Assembly: GCA_003646305.1 (NCBI GenBank)
Contig: QNFJ01000046.1
Location: forward strand, 1-11,877
Direction: 5' to 3'
DNA length: 11,877 nt
Source: Gammaproteobacteria bacterium
Lineage (GTDB): Bacteria; Pseudomonadota; Gammaproteobacteria; Methylococcales; UBA2780
The translations under genes and the position numbers were made by a program. The notes under the pieces are model-generated. The model was given only the letters and a program-made list of their open reading frames with translations. It was not told the DNA's origin and searched no databases. This document shows positions 1 to 6,230 of this stretch, one piece after another; the stretch's first letter is position 1, and each line of letters begins with the position of its first letter.

Positions 1-583
1 TGCAGGCAAACATCAAGTCACCTACCTCATCAAATAGTCTTTGCTGGCCGCCATTGGAGGCAATTTCCGCTTTAACCTCGTCCATTTCTTCTTCTATTTT
101 ATCGAATACAGGTTCGATTGATGGCCAGTCAAAACCGACTGTTGCAACCCGTTTTTGTATTTTAACTGCCAGCTTTGTGGCAGGCAGATTCTGGGCAATA
201 TCTGACAACAGGGATTCCTGCCCCGGTTTCTCCAGACGCTCAAGTCGTTTGCCTTCTTCCCAGTCTGGTTGCTCATCTTGATCCGCAAAAACATGTGGAT
301 GCCGTCTAATCATTTTTTCTACAATTGAAGATACAACATCCTGAAAGTTAAACAGACTCTCTTCTTCGGCAATTCTCGAATGAAAAATAACCTGTAATAA
401 AAGATCTCCCAGTTCACCTTGTAACGCTTTGTAGTCCTCTCGTTCAATGGCATCGACGACTTCATAGGCCTCTTCAATTGTATAAGGCGCAATCGTCTGG
501 AAGGACTGTTCACGATCCCAGGGACAACCGGTTTCCGGATCACGAAGATCTCGCATAATTTCCAGCAAAGTATCAATCGACAT
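1..583 (-). CDS. mazG: MazG nucleoside triphosphate pyrophosphohydrolase (3' end outside the window)
   Basis: MazG hydrolyses nucleoside triphosphates to monophosphate plus pyrophosphate; in E. coli it also lowers ppGpp during starvation. The frame opens at ATG 583 and stays open for 194 codons to the left edge. The family is about 260-270 residues, so roughly the last quarter is missing because of the window, not a mutation. The N-terminus MSIDTLLEIMRDLRDPETGC follows E. coli MazG closely. The first Mg-binding set is visible as EEAYE (residues 37-41) and GELGD (56-60), then RRHPHVFAD (93-101). The second domain begins at KIQKRVATVGFDW (141-153) with EEEMDEV (164-170) and EVGDL (186-190). The linker between the domains looks somewhat shorter than in E. 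coli. AAAGGGG lies 11 bases before the ATG. It follows the terminator of tRNA-Pro; I could not identify its promoter in the 120 or so bases between them. Confidence 0.95.
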   Translation of the reverse strand, partial: MSIDTLLEIMRDLRDPETGCPWDREQSFQTIAPYTIEEAYEVVDAIEREDYKALQGELGDLLLQVIFHSRIAEEESLFNFQDVVSSIVEKMIRRHPHVFADQDEQPDWEEGKRLERLEKPGQESLLSDIAQNLPATKLAVKIQKRVATVGFDWPSIEPVFDKIEEEMDEVKAEIASNGGQQRLFDEVGDLMFAC

Positions 584-701
584 TATTCGCTTAACCCCTT
601 TAGTTTGAAGATATTTATTCTTCCAGATGGGAGAACATATTGCGAGCAAGAGTAGATTCATCCCGCCTGAAAAGAAAGTTAAAGAAGCATAAAACAGGCA
701 T

Positions 702-731
702 AAAAAAACCATCTTAAATTAAAGATGGTTT
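702..731 (-). terminator. Rho-independent terminator after tRNA-Pro
   Basis: Read on the minus strand, AAACCATCTT and AAGATGGTTT form a perfect 10 bp stem (722-731 with 706-715) around a 6-base loop, and the 3' arm runs into an uninterrupted T run at 708-702. It lies six bases after the CCA end of tRNA-Pro, so it should end that transcript and insulate mazG. Confidence 0.85.
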
Positions 732-736
732 GCATT

Positions 737-813
737 TGGTCGGCGTGAGAGGATTCGAACCTCCGACCCCCACAACCCCATTGTGGTGCGCTACCAAGCT
801 GCGCTACACGCCG
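737..813 (-). tRNA. tRNA-Pro, anticodon GGG
   Basis: A 77-base cloverleaf folds without gaps. The acceptor stem is CGGCGTG/CACGCCG, the D arm GCGC/GCGC, the anticodon stem CCACA/TGTGG with loop ATGGGGT (anticodon GGG, G at 37), the variable loop GGGTC, and the T arm GGAGG-TTCGAAT-CCTCT. It ends in A73 and an encoded CCA. The C1-G72 pair and A73 are typical of bacterial tRNA-Pro. It decodes CCC and CCU. It follows the MerR-type gene at the end of the translation operon but has its own -10 box and terminator, so it can be made independently. Confidence 0.97.
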
Positions 814-829
814 TGTATTTGAATTTTAA

Positions 830-835
830 ATTATA
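830..835 (-). promoter_or_regulatory. -10 box of a tRNA-Pro promoter
   Basis: A consensus TATAAT on the minus strand (835-830) lies 16 bases upstream of the tRNA-Pro 5' end, which puts a start site near 823. I do not see a good -35 at 16-18 bases (TGTCTT is the best at 17). The segment just upstream (837-865) has two mutually exclusive small inverted repeats, CTTAGC/GCTAAG and AGCCT/AGGCT. Neither has a T run, so they are poor terminator candidates for the operon ahead. Confidence 0.6.
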
Positions 836-873
836 CCTTAGCAACAGCCTTGAAGACAGGCTAAGTCGGCGTT

Positions 874-1227
874 CTATTTGAGGATGGTTAGCACATCTTC
901 AAGCTCACCAATCAACTGGTGAACGATCTGTTTGCTTTGATTCACATCTTCTTTTACATCTTTTCCTTCAAGGTGACTCCGTGCACCACCTATTGTGTAA
1001 CCATGCTCATACAGTAACCCACGAATCTGGCGAATCATTAAGACATCGTGTCGTTGGTAGTAACGGCGGTTACCACGCCTTTTAACGGGTTTTAGCTGTG
1101 GAAATTCCTGCTCCCAATATCGTAAAACGTGAGCCTTAACAGCGCAGAGTTCACTCACCTCACCAATAGTGAAATACTTTTTGGCTGGGATTGGGGGTAA
1201 CTCGCTATTATTACTCGCTTCCAGCAT
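874..1227 (-). CDS. Small MerR-family transcriptional regulator downstream of ihfA
   Basis: A 117-residue protein with a MerR-type winged helix: KYFTIGEVSELCAVKAHVLR (residues 17-36) is the helix-turn-helix, and KRRGNRRYYQR (49-59) the wing and basic strand. RQIRGLLYEHGYTIGGARSHL (66-86) forms the rest of the DNA-binding domain. The tail (about 95-117) is short, probably helical, and has no cysteine or other obvious ligand-binding motif, unlike metal- or drug-sensing MerR proteins. The ATG lies inside the last codons of ihfA, giving a 17-base overlap in another frame, with AGAGG close upstream, so translation is probably coupled to ihfA. Genes of this type follow ihfA in Pseudomonas; I know of no established target or signal. 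It is the last gene of the translation operon, ahead of tRNA-Pro. Confidence 0.93.
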   Translation of the reverse strand: MLEASNNSELPPIPAKKYFTIGEVSELCAVKAHVLRYWEQEFPQLKPVKRRGNRRYYQRHDVLMIRQIRGLLYEHGYTIGGARSHLEGKDVKEDVNQSKQIVHQLIGELEDVLTILK

Positions 1228-1507
1228 AAGCCTCTACTCTTGATTTTAGTTTTTGACCTGGACGAAACGTAACAACGCGCCGCGCGGTGATAGGAATCTC
1301 TTCCCCTGTTTTTGGGTTACGCCCAGGACGCGGTGTCTTATCTCTCAGATCAAAATTACCGAAACCGGATAATTTAACCTGATCACCAGATTCCAGAGAG
1401 CTTTTTATCTCTTCAAAAAAACATTCCACAACTTCTTTGGCCTCTCTTTTATTAAGACCCAGTTCGTCAAATAGTTTCTCAGCAAGATCTGCTTTAGTTA
1501 CGGCCAT
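1211..1507 (-). CDS. ihfA: Integration host factor subunit alpha
   Basis: One half of the IHF heterodimer, a sequence-specific DNA-bending protein of the HU family used in nucleoid organisation, sigma-54 promoter architecture and recombination. At 98 residues it is one shorter than E. coli IhfA and nearly collinear with it. The diagnostic stretch KLSGFGNFDLRDK (45-57), the beta-arm RPGRNPKTGEEIPITARR (60-77) with intercalating Pro65, and TFRPGQKLKSRVE (80-92) are all present. The partner ihfB is not in the window. The start lies four bases after the pheT stop, with only a weak purine-rich ribosome site (AGAGAC), so it is probably coupled to pheT. Its 3' end overlaps the MerR-type gene. The order pheS-pheT-ihfA is the usual gammaproteobacterial one. 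Confidence 0.98.
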   Translation of the reverse strand: MAVTKADLAEKLFDELGLNKREAKEVVECFFEEIKSSLESGDQVKLSGFGNFDLRDKTPRPGRNPKTGEEIPITARRVVTFRPGQKLKSRVEAYAGSE

Positions 1508-1511
1508 TCTT

Positions 1512-3890
1512 TTAGTCTCTTAATTTTGCGTCCAGTTCTTTTTCGAGTGCGTCCAGTGCTTGTGAAACTATAGCATCAATATCAGCATCCACCAGTGTTT
1601 TGGAAGAATCCTGCAAAATCAAGCTTAAGGCAACACTTTTTCGCCCTGATTCTACCCCTTCTCCGCGATAAACGTCAAAGACAATAAGGTCTTTTATTGC
1701 TGAACTTTTTAAATTGTTAACACAATCACGAAGTGATGCGTAACTAACCGCCTCATCAACAATCACTGCAATGTCCCTTCGAACTTGCGGAAACTTTGAA
1801 AGTGGCTTAAAAGCAGGAATGTTGTAATTCGCAACAGATGACTCTTTCAGCTCAAAAAGAAACAGTTGTTTATCAAATCCAAGTTCTTTCTCCAAAACCG
1901 GGTGCAACAAGCCAACCCAACCAACAATCAATCCCTCTTTATCTACGATTTGTGCAGATTGTCCTGGGTGCAGCGCAGGATGCTTTGCCTCTTCGAAACG
2001 AAAATCCTCGCCGCTCCCTGATAGATTGAGAATTGCTTCAACATCAGACTTAATGTCGTAGAAATCAGCACTTCTAAGTTTTTCTCCCCACTGCTCTTCA
2101 GCTACGGAGCCCGTTAAAAGTCCTGCGATGTAACGCTCCTGTATAACACCATCTTCTTCGGGAAGAAACTTGAGCCCCGCTTCAAAGATTTGCACGCGAG
2201 CCTGTTGCCGATTCAGATTTCTTTCTGCGGCACGCAAAAGGCCTGCCCAAAGTGTCGTTCTCATCACCGAGAGTTCAGAAGAAAGCGGATTCTTTAGCTT
2301 TAAACCGTCAATACCTGGCACAAGTTTTTTCTGCAAGGCCTCATCTACAAAGCTATAGGTGATCGCCTCTTGATAACCTCTATCAACCAGCAGATCACGG
2401 ATCCGGTCAAGCTCTGTCAAAGATTCTGGTTTGCTTTTTAGATCAGAACGCATCATAAGACTACGACGCGGCAGGCGATCATATCCATAGACACGCCCTA
2501 ATTCTTCAATCAGATCGGCTTCAATGGCAATATCAAACCTGAAGCCTGGTGGTGTAATAACCCATCCATCATCTGCTACCTCAACGTGCATGCCCAACCG
2601 TTGGAAAATATCCTCTATTTCTGATGCTTCAATGGCAACACCTAAGAGGCGATTGATTCGCTCTTTCCGCAAGGGGATCTGCTTTCTTTCTGCAAAGTTA
2701 CTCATTGACACTTGCTGAACAATTGCACCGGCTTTACCGCCTGCAATATCAAGAATTAGCCCCGTTGCTCGCTCAAGTGCTCGTAGCTGTAGTTCAGGAT
2801 CGACACCTCGCTCAAAGCGATGAGAAGAGTCTGTGTGCAAACCTTGCTTTCTGGCCTTACCCATCATTGCCAAAGGGGTAAAAAAAGCACATTCCAGAAA
2901 GATAGATGTTGTCGCTGAAGAAACCGCCGAATCAGCACCACCCATAATTCCTGCCAAAGCCAGTGGTTTTGATTCATCAGCAATAACCAATGTCTCTTTA
3001 TCGAGCAGAATCTCCTGATCATTTAAAAGCAGCAGTTTCTCGTCATCACGCCCCATCCGTACATTGATGCCTCCGGATAGTTTCTCCGCATCAAAGGCAT
3101 GCAATGGCTGACCCAATTCCAGCAAAACATAATTTGTGACATCAACAACCGGCCCAAGACTTCTCAGCCCTGCACGACGCAGGCGTTCCTGCATCCATAG
3201 TGGTGTTTGCCTAGAAGCGTCCAGATCCGAGATAACCCGGCCCAGATAGACAGGACATTGGTCAACCGCTTCAACAGAGACTGAAAGAGTCTGATCAATT
3301 TCTATCTTGACCTCAGCGGACTGAACAAACTGACAATCAATCTTATTCAGCAGGCCAACCTCTCGCGCAACCCCTTCAAGGCTAAGGCAATCCGCACGAT
3401 TAGGTGTTAAATCCACTTCGATAATATTGTCATTCAACTGAAGATATTCCCGGATATCCTTTCCTACAGGCGCATCATTCGGTAGCGCCATCAATCCATC
3501 AGCACTTTCTGCCATCCCCAACTCTTTATCAGAACAGAGCATGCCAAAAGACTCAACACCCCTAAGTTTTGATTTTTTGATCTTGAAATCACCTGGCAAC
3601 ACGGCACCAATGAGTGCAAGTGGAACTTTCATCCCAACCGCAACATTGCGCGCACCACAAACGATCTGGAGCTGCTCTGTGCCGCTCGATACTTTACAGA
3701 CCTGTAATTTATCTGCATCTGGATGAGGTGCTATTTCCACAACCTCACCCACAACAATTTGACTAAAATCGGCAGCGGCAGGCTCAACACCTTCCACCTC
3801 AAGACCCGCCATTGTTAGCTGTTCTACCAACTGCTTTGTGTTGATAGAAGGATTTACAATTTCTCTGAGCCAGGCTTCACTAAAATGCAT
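1512..3890 (-). CDS. pheT: Phenylalanine--tRNA ligase beta subunit
   Basis: The large subunit of the cytoplasmic alpha2-beta2 PheRS, which charges tRNA-Phe; the beta subunit carries the editing site for mis-made Tyr-tRNA-Phe and most of the tRNA contacts. At 792 residues it is close to E. coli PheT (795) and collinear throughout. The start MHFSEAWLREIVNPSI matches the family N-terminus. The EMAP-like tRNA-binding fold covers about 40-150 (VGEVVEIAPHPDADKLQVCK). The B3/B4 editing module follows, with VVDVTNYVLLELGQPLHAFD and HRFERGVDPELQLRALERAT. The B5 domain is near 400-475, and the C-terminal ferredoxin-like anticodon domain starts at about residue 700 (FPQVRRDIAVIVDE). It starts 21 bases after the pheS stop, with ATGGA as a modest ribosome site, and ends four bases before ihfA. 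Confidence 0.98.
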   Translation of the reverse strand: MHFSEAWLREIVNPSINTKQLVEQLTMAGLEVEGVEPAAADFSQIVVGEVVEIAPHPDADKLQVCKVSSGTEQLQIVCGARNVAVGMKVPLALIGAVLPGDFKIKKSKLRGVESFGMLCSDKELGMAESADGLMALPNDAPVGKDIREYLQLNDNIIEVDLTPNRADCLSLEGVAREVGLLNKIDCQFVQSAEVKIEIDQTLSVSVEAVDQCPVYLGRVISDLDASRQTPLWMQERLRRAGLRSLGPVVDVTNYVLLELGQPLHAFDAEKLSGGINVRMGRDDEKLLLLNDQEILLDKETLVIADESKPLALAGIMGGADSAVSSATTSIFLECAFFTPLAMMGKARKQGLHTDSSHRFERGVDPELQLRALERATGLILDIAGGKAGAIVQQVSMSNFAERKQIPLRKERINRLLGVAIEASEIEDIFQRLGMHVEVADDGWVITPPGFRFDIAIEADLIEELGRVYGYDRLPRRSLMMRSDLKSKPESLTELDRIRDLLVDRGYQEAITYSFVDEALQKKLVPGIDGLKLKNPLSSELSVMRTTLWAGLLRAAERNLNRQQARVQIFEAGLKFLPEEDGVIQERYIAGLLTGSVAEEQWGEKLRSADFYDIKSDVEAILNLSGSGEDFRFEEAKHPALHPGQSAQIVDKEGLIVGWVGLLHPVLEKELGFDKQLFLFELKESSVANYNIPAFKPLSKFPQVRRDIAVIVDEAVSYASLRDCVNNLKSSAIKDLIVFDVYRGEGVESGRKSVALSLILQDSSKTLVDADIDAIVSQALDALEKELDAKLRD

Positions 3891-3911
3891 GGGAATTTTC
3901 CATTCAAAAAA

Positions 3912-4931
3912 TTAATTAAACTGCCTCAAGAAGTTAAGATCATTTTCAAAAAACAACCTTAAATCATTGATTCCATAGCGTAACATGGCCAACCTTTCGA
4001 CCCCCATACCAAAAGCAAATCCGGTAAATTCCTCTCCATCGATTCCGACTGATTTAAAAACTTCTGGATGAATCATCCCGCAACCAAGCACCTCTAACCA
4101 GCCAGTATGACTACAAACCCGGCAACCTTTGCCGTCACACATCACGCACTCAATATCGACTTCAGCTGATGGCTCGGTAAAAGGGAAATAAGAAGGTCTA
4201 AACCGCACTTGAATTTCCTTCTCGAAAAACAGCGTTAGAAATTCGTAAATAAGCCCTTTCAGGTCGGCAAAGCTGGCATCCGTATCGACCAGAAAACCTT
4301 CAACCTGGTGAAACATCGGTGTATGTGTCAGATCCGAATCGCAACGATAAACACGCCCTGGCGCAATCACTTTAAGAGGGGGTTTACTATTTTCCATTGC
4401 CCGAATCTGTACAGGCGAAGTATGCGTTCTTAAAAGCGTGTGTTCGTCGAAATAGAATGTATCGTGCATTGCCCGTGCAGGATGGTGTGCAGGGATATTG
4501 AGTGCCTCAAAATTATGATAATCATCTTCAATTTCAGGGCCTTCGGCGACTTCAAAGCCGACGCTCGCAAAGATATGACTAATACGGCGCATCGTCTTGG
4601 TCACGGGGTGTATACCACCTGACCTTTTCCCATTACCGGGCAAAGTCACATCGACCTTCTCGCTGGCGAGCCGCTCTTCGAGCTGCGCGGCTAAAAGGTG
4701 CTCTTTGCGTAATTCCAGCTGTGTTTGAAAGCTGCGTTTTGCATCATTAATCGCCTGCCCCGCTGCTGGACGCTCTTCCGCAGAAAGCCCTCCAAGCGTC
4801 TTCATTCTTTGGGTAAAAATTCCTTTCTTACCCAAATATTGAACCCTGATCTCATCAACTTGCTTAAGATCACTCACCTGATCAAGCTGAGAAACTGCCT
4901 GGTCGACTATTTCCTGGAGAGATTTATCCAC
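3912..4931 (-). CDS. pheS: Phenylalanine--tRNA ligase alpha subunit (GTG start)
   Basis: The catalytic subunit of class II PheRS: activates phenylalanine and transfers it to tRNA-Phe with PheT. It has 339 residues against about 327 in E. coli; the extra length is mainly a four-cysteine insert, CVMCDGKGCRVC (Cys262, 265, 270, 273), a probable zinc knuckle that I also remember in Pseudomonas PheS but which E. coli lacks. The coiled-coil N-terminus is residues 1-90. Motif 2 is RVYRCDSDLTHTPMFHQVEG (193-212) and motif 3 GFAFGMGVERLAM (304-316). Ala306 corresponds to E. coli Ala294, which gates the phenylalanine pocket. The start codon is GTG at 4931: it gives the family's usual N-terminal length and has AGG seven bases upstream; no ATG fits better. 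A terminator-like hairpin lies in the 102 bases before it. Confidence 0.97.
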   Translation of the reverse strand: MDKSLQEIVDQAVSQLDQVSDLKQVDEIRVQYLGKKGIFTQRMKTLGGLSAEERPAAGQAINDAKRSFQTQLELRKEHLLAAQLEERLASEKVDVTLPGNGKRSGGIHPVTKTMRRISHIFASVGFEVAEGPEIEDDYHNFEALNIPAHHPARAMHDTFYFDEHTLLRTHTSPVQIRAMENSKPPLKVIAPGRVYRCDSDLTHTPMFHQVEGFLVDTDASFADLKGLIYEFLTLFFEKEIQVRFRPSYFPFTEPSAEVDIECVMCDGKGCRVCSHTGWLEVLGCGMIHPEVFKSVGIDGEEFTGFAFGMGVERLAMLRYGINDLRLFFENDLNFLRQFN

Positions 4932-4970
4932 TTTCGCCTGCTTATCACTATTTACGGGGTAGATATAGGC

Positions 4971-5007
4971 AAAAAAGGAGAGAACCGAACAATCGGAGTC
5001 TCTCCTT
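4971..5007 (-). terminator. Terminator-type hairpin between rplT and pheS (possible pheST attenuator)
   Basis: On the minus strand AAGGAGAGA (5007-4999) pairs with TCTCTCCTT (4983-4975) over 9 bp, and an inner CCG/CGG pair of arms can extend it across the small inner loop. The 3' arm continues into T at 4976-4971. This has the form of an intrinsic terminator, but it sits inside the operon, so it must be read through, attenuated, or followed by a promoter. In E. coli pheST is attenuated through the Phe-rich PheM peptide. Here the only short frame I found upstream (an ATG within the rplT 3' end, 11 codons) has no Phe codon. A second, weaker GGGTT/AACCC hairpin overlaps the rplT stop (5040-5025). 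Confidence 0.75.
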
Positions 5008-5033
5008 CTTTACTGAAGACAAAGGGGTTTAAC

Positions 5034-5381
5034 TCAACCCTGAGCTACTTTTGCCAGTTTAGCAAATGCCTCTTTGTCATAAACTGCAATATCCGCTAAA
5101 ACTTTACGATCTAGCTCAACTGCTGCTTTTTTCAAACCATTCATGAAGCGGCTGTAAGAAATACCACACTCACGTGCTGCAGCATTAATTCTAACAATCC
5201 ATAACGCACGGAACTGGCGTTTTCTCTGACGACGGTCACGGTAAGCGTATTGGCCGGCTTTAATAACAGCCTGCTTAGCAACACGATAAACACGACTGCG
5301 AGCGCCATAGTAGCCTTTAGCCTTTTTTAAAACCTTTTTATGCCGTGCCCTTGCGGTTACACCACGTTTTACTCTTGGCAT
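5034..5381 (-). CDS. rplT: Large ribosomal subunit protein L20
   Basis: An early assembly protein that binds 23S rRNA domain II and, in E. coli, represses translation of its own operon. It has 115 residues (E. coli 118). The basic N-terminal extension MPRVKRGVTARARHKKVLKK and KGYYGARSRVYRVAKQAV are family signatures, and the globular rRNA-binding part includes RDRRQRKRQFRALWIVRINA and ECGISYSRFMNGLKKA. AGAGG lies nine bases before the ATG. Unlike the tightly spaced genes around it, it is separated from rpmI by 88 bases that hold two hairpins. It is followed by the terminator-type hairpin before pheS. Confidence 0.98.
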   Translation of the reverse strand: MPRVKRGVTARARHKKVLKKAKGYYGARSRVYRVAKQAVIKAGQYAYRDRRQRKRQFRALWIVRINAAARECGISYSRFMNGLKKAAVELDRKVLADIAVYDKEAFAKLAKVAQG

Positions 5382-5408
5382 TTCTTAAACCTCTTAACTT
5401 AAATCTAA

Positions 5409-5459
5409 TTATACCCAAAGGGTATAAGTTTCATTGAAGCGGAGAAATAGACCTCCACT
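5409..5459 (-). promoter_or_regulatory. Paired hairpins between rpmI and rplT, candidate translational control element
   Basis: In transcript order the first hairpin is AGTGGAG (5459-5453) pairing with CTCCGCT (5444-5438), 7 bp including one G-U, 8-base loop. The second is TTATACCC (5427-5420) pairing with GGGTATAA (5416-5409), a perfect 8 bp stem on a 3-base loop. No T run follows either, so they are not terminators. They fill most of the 88-base gap and end about 28 bases before the rplT start. A control role for L20 or an RNA-processing role is inference. The second arm also contains TATAAT on the minus strand, but I find no -35 to go with it. Confidence 0.5.
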
Positions 5460-5469
5460 TAATTCAGCT

Positions 5470-5667
5470 TCAGCCGTACGGCATCATGCGCGATGCGCTG
5501 CGCAAATCCGAAGAATGTATCATTGCGGCTTTACGCAACTGTCTTTTTCTCTTCGTGCTTTTCTTGGTCAAAATATGACGACGATGAGACTGTCCACACT
5601 TGATCCCACCTGATGCAGTCTTTCTAAAGCGCTTTGCTGCACCACGATTTGTTTTCATCTTTGGCAT
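5470..5667 (-). CDS. rpmI: Large ribosomal subunit protein L35
   Basis: A small, very basic large-subunit protein of 65 residues, the standard family length. MPKMKTNRGAAKRFRKTASG and RRHILTKKSTKRKRQLRKAA match the L35 signature, and the end RMMPYG resembles the E. coli ending. GGAG lies ten bases upstream of the ATG. It starts 23 bases after infC, giving the invariant infC-rpmI-rplT order. In E. coli the L20 repressor site that controls rpmI-rplT involves RNA at the end of infC and the start of rpmI; I did not recognise that pseudoknot here. Confidence 0.97.
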   Translation of the reverse strand: MPKMKTNRGAAKRFRKTASGGIKCGQSHRRHILTKKSTKRKRQLRKAAMIHSSDLRSASRMMPYG

Positions 5668-5690
5668 TTTTTCAATACTCCACTAATAAA

Positions 5691-6209
5691 CTATTTCTTT
5701 TTCCTCGGAGACATCACCATCACCATTTGGCGACCCTCCATTTTTGGAAACTGCTCAACTGCTGCCAGCTCATCAAGATCCTTCTCTACTCTTTTTAGCA
5801 GCTGCATACCGAGCTCTCTATGTGCCATTTCCCGGCCTCTAAAGCGAACGGTTATTTTCGCTTTATCCCCACCTTCCAAAAAGCGGGTTAGATTTCGTAA
5901 TTTTACCTGATAATCGCCTTGATCGGTTCCCGGTCTGAACTTAACTTCTTTAACCTGAATCTGCTTCTGTTTCTTCTTTGCAATCTGAAGCCGCTTAGCC
6001 TCCTCAAACTTGAACTTCCCATAATCCATAATCCGACAAACGGGTGGATCAGCTTGAGGTGATATTTCAACAAGATCCAATTCAGCATCGTATGCAATTT
6101 GCAAAGCTTCTCTTGAGGCAACAATACCAGCCTGCTCCCCATCAGCACCAATCAGCCTGACTCTGGGACATTTAATCTCCCCGTTCAGGCGCACTTCTTT
6201 CTTAGCGAT
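5691..6209 (-). CDS. infC: Translation initiation factor IF-3, probable AUC start
   Basis: IF3 binds the 30S subunit, prevents premature 50S joining and proofreads the initiator tRNA-start codon pairing. The two domains are clear: the N-domain with LDLVEISPQADPPVCRIMDY and the lysine-rich linker KKKQKQIQVKEVKFRPGTDQ, then the C-domain with GDKAKITVRFRGREMAH and EGRQMVMVMSP. The 3' end is TAG at 5691. Two starts are possible. GTG at 6194 gives 167 residues but has only a poor ribosome site. ATC at 6209, reading M-A-K-K-E-V-R-L-N-G, gives 172 residues and sits eight bases after GGGGG (6222-6218), which can pair with the anti-Shine-Dalgarno using one G-U. An in-frame TAA two codons upstream excludes anything longer. 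I prefer ATC because E. coli infC uses the related AUU. The gene follows thrS by 21 bases. Confidence 0.95.
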   Translation of the reverse strand: MAKKEVRLNGEIKCPRVRLIGADGEQAGIVASREALQIAYDAELDLVEISPQADPPVCRIMDYGKFKFEEAKRLQIAKKKQKQIQVKEVKFRPGTDQGDYQVKLRNLTRFLEGGDKAKITVRFRGREMAHRELGMQLLKRVEKDLDELAAVEQFPKMEGRQMVMVMSPRKKK

Positions 6210-6222
6210 TCTTTAATCCCCC
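6207..6222 (-). promoter_or_regulatory. infC ribosome binding site and non-canonical AUC start
   Basis: GGGGG at 6222-6218, then ATTAAAGA (8 bases), then ATC at 6209-6207. The spacing suits ATC and is far too long (23 bases) for the GTG at 6194. The ATG that overlaps the purine run (6224-6222) opens a frame of only three codons and is not a start. If AUC is used, IF3 should repress its own synthesis by rejecting this codon, as known for the AUU of E. coli infC. Confidence 0.65.
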
Positions 6223-6230
6223 ATATTTAT

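Noticed and set aside
94..294. Minus- and plus-strand short frames across 54-294
   Set aside because: They overlap the mazG frame, which is intact and highly similar to MazG; no frameshift is needed to explain the region.
606..622. Small inverted repeat GAAGA/TCTTC upstream of mazG
   Set aside because: Only 5 bp with an A+T-rich loop and no T run; expected by chance in sequence of this composition.
4725..5099. 124-residue plus-strand frame across pheS, the intergenic hairpin and rplT
   Set aside because: It is antisense to two firmly identified genes and its sequence has no family-like features; it is a shadow frame.
5408..5413. TATAAT on the minus strand upstream of rplT as an internal promoter
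   Set aside because: It is part of the perfect hairpin arm, and no acceptable -35 lies 16-18 bases upstream.
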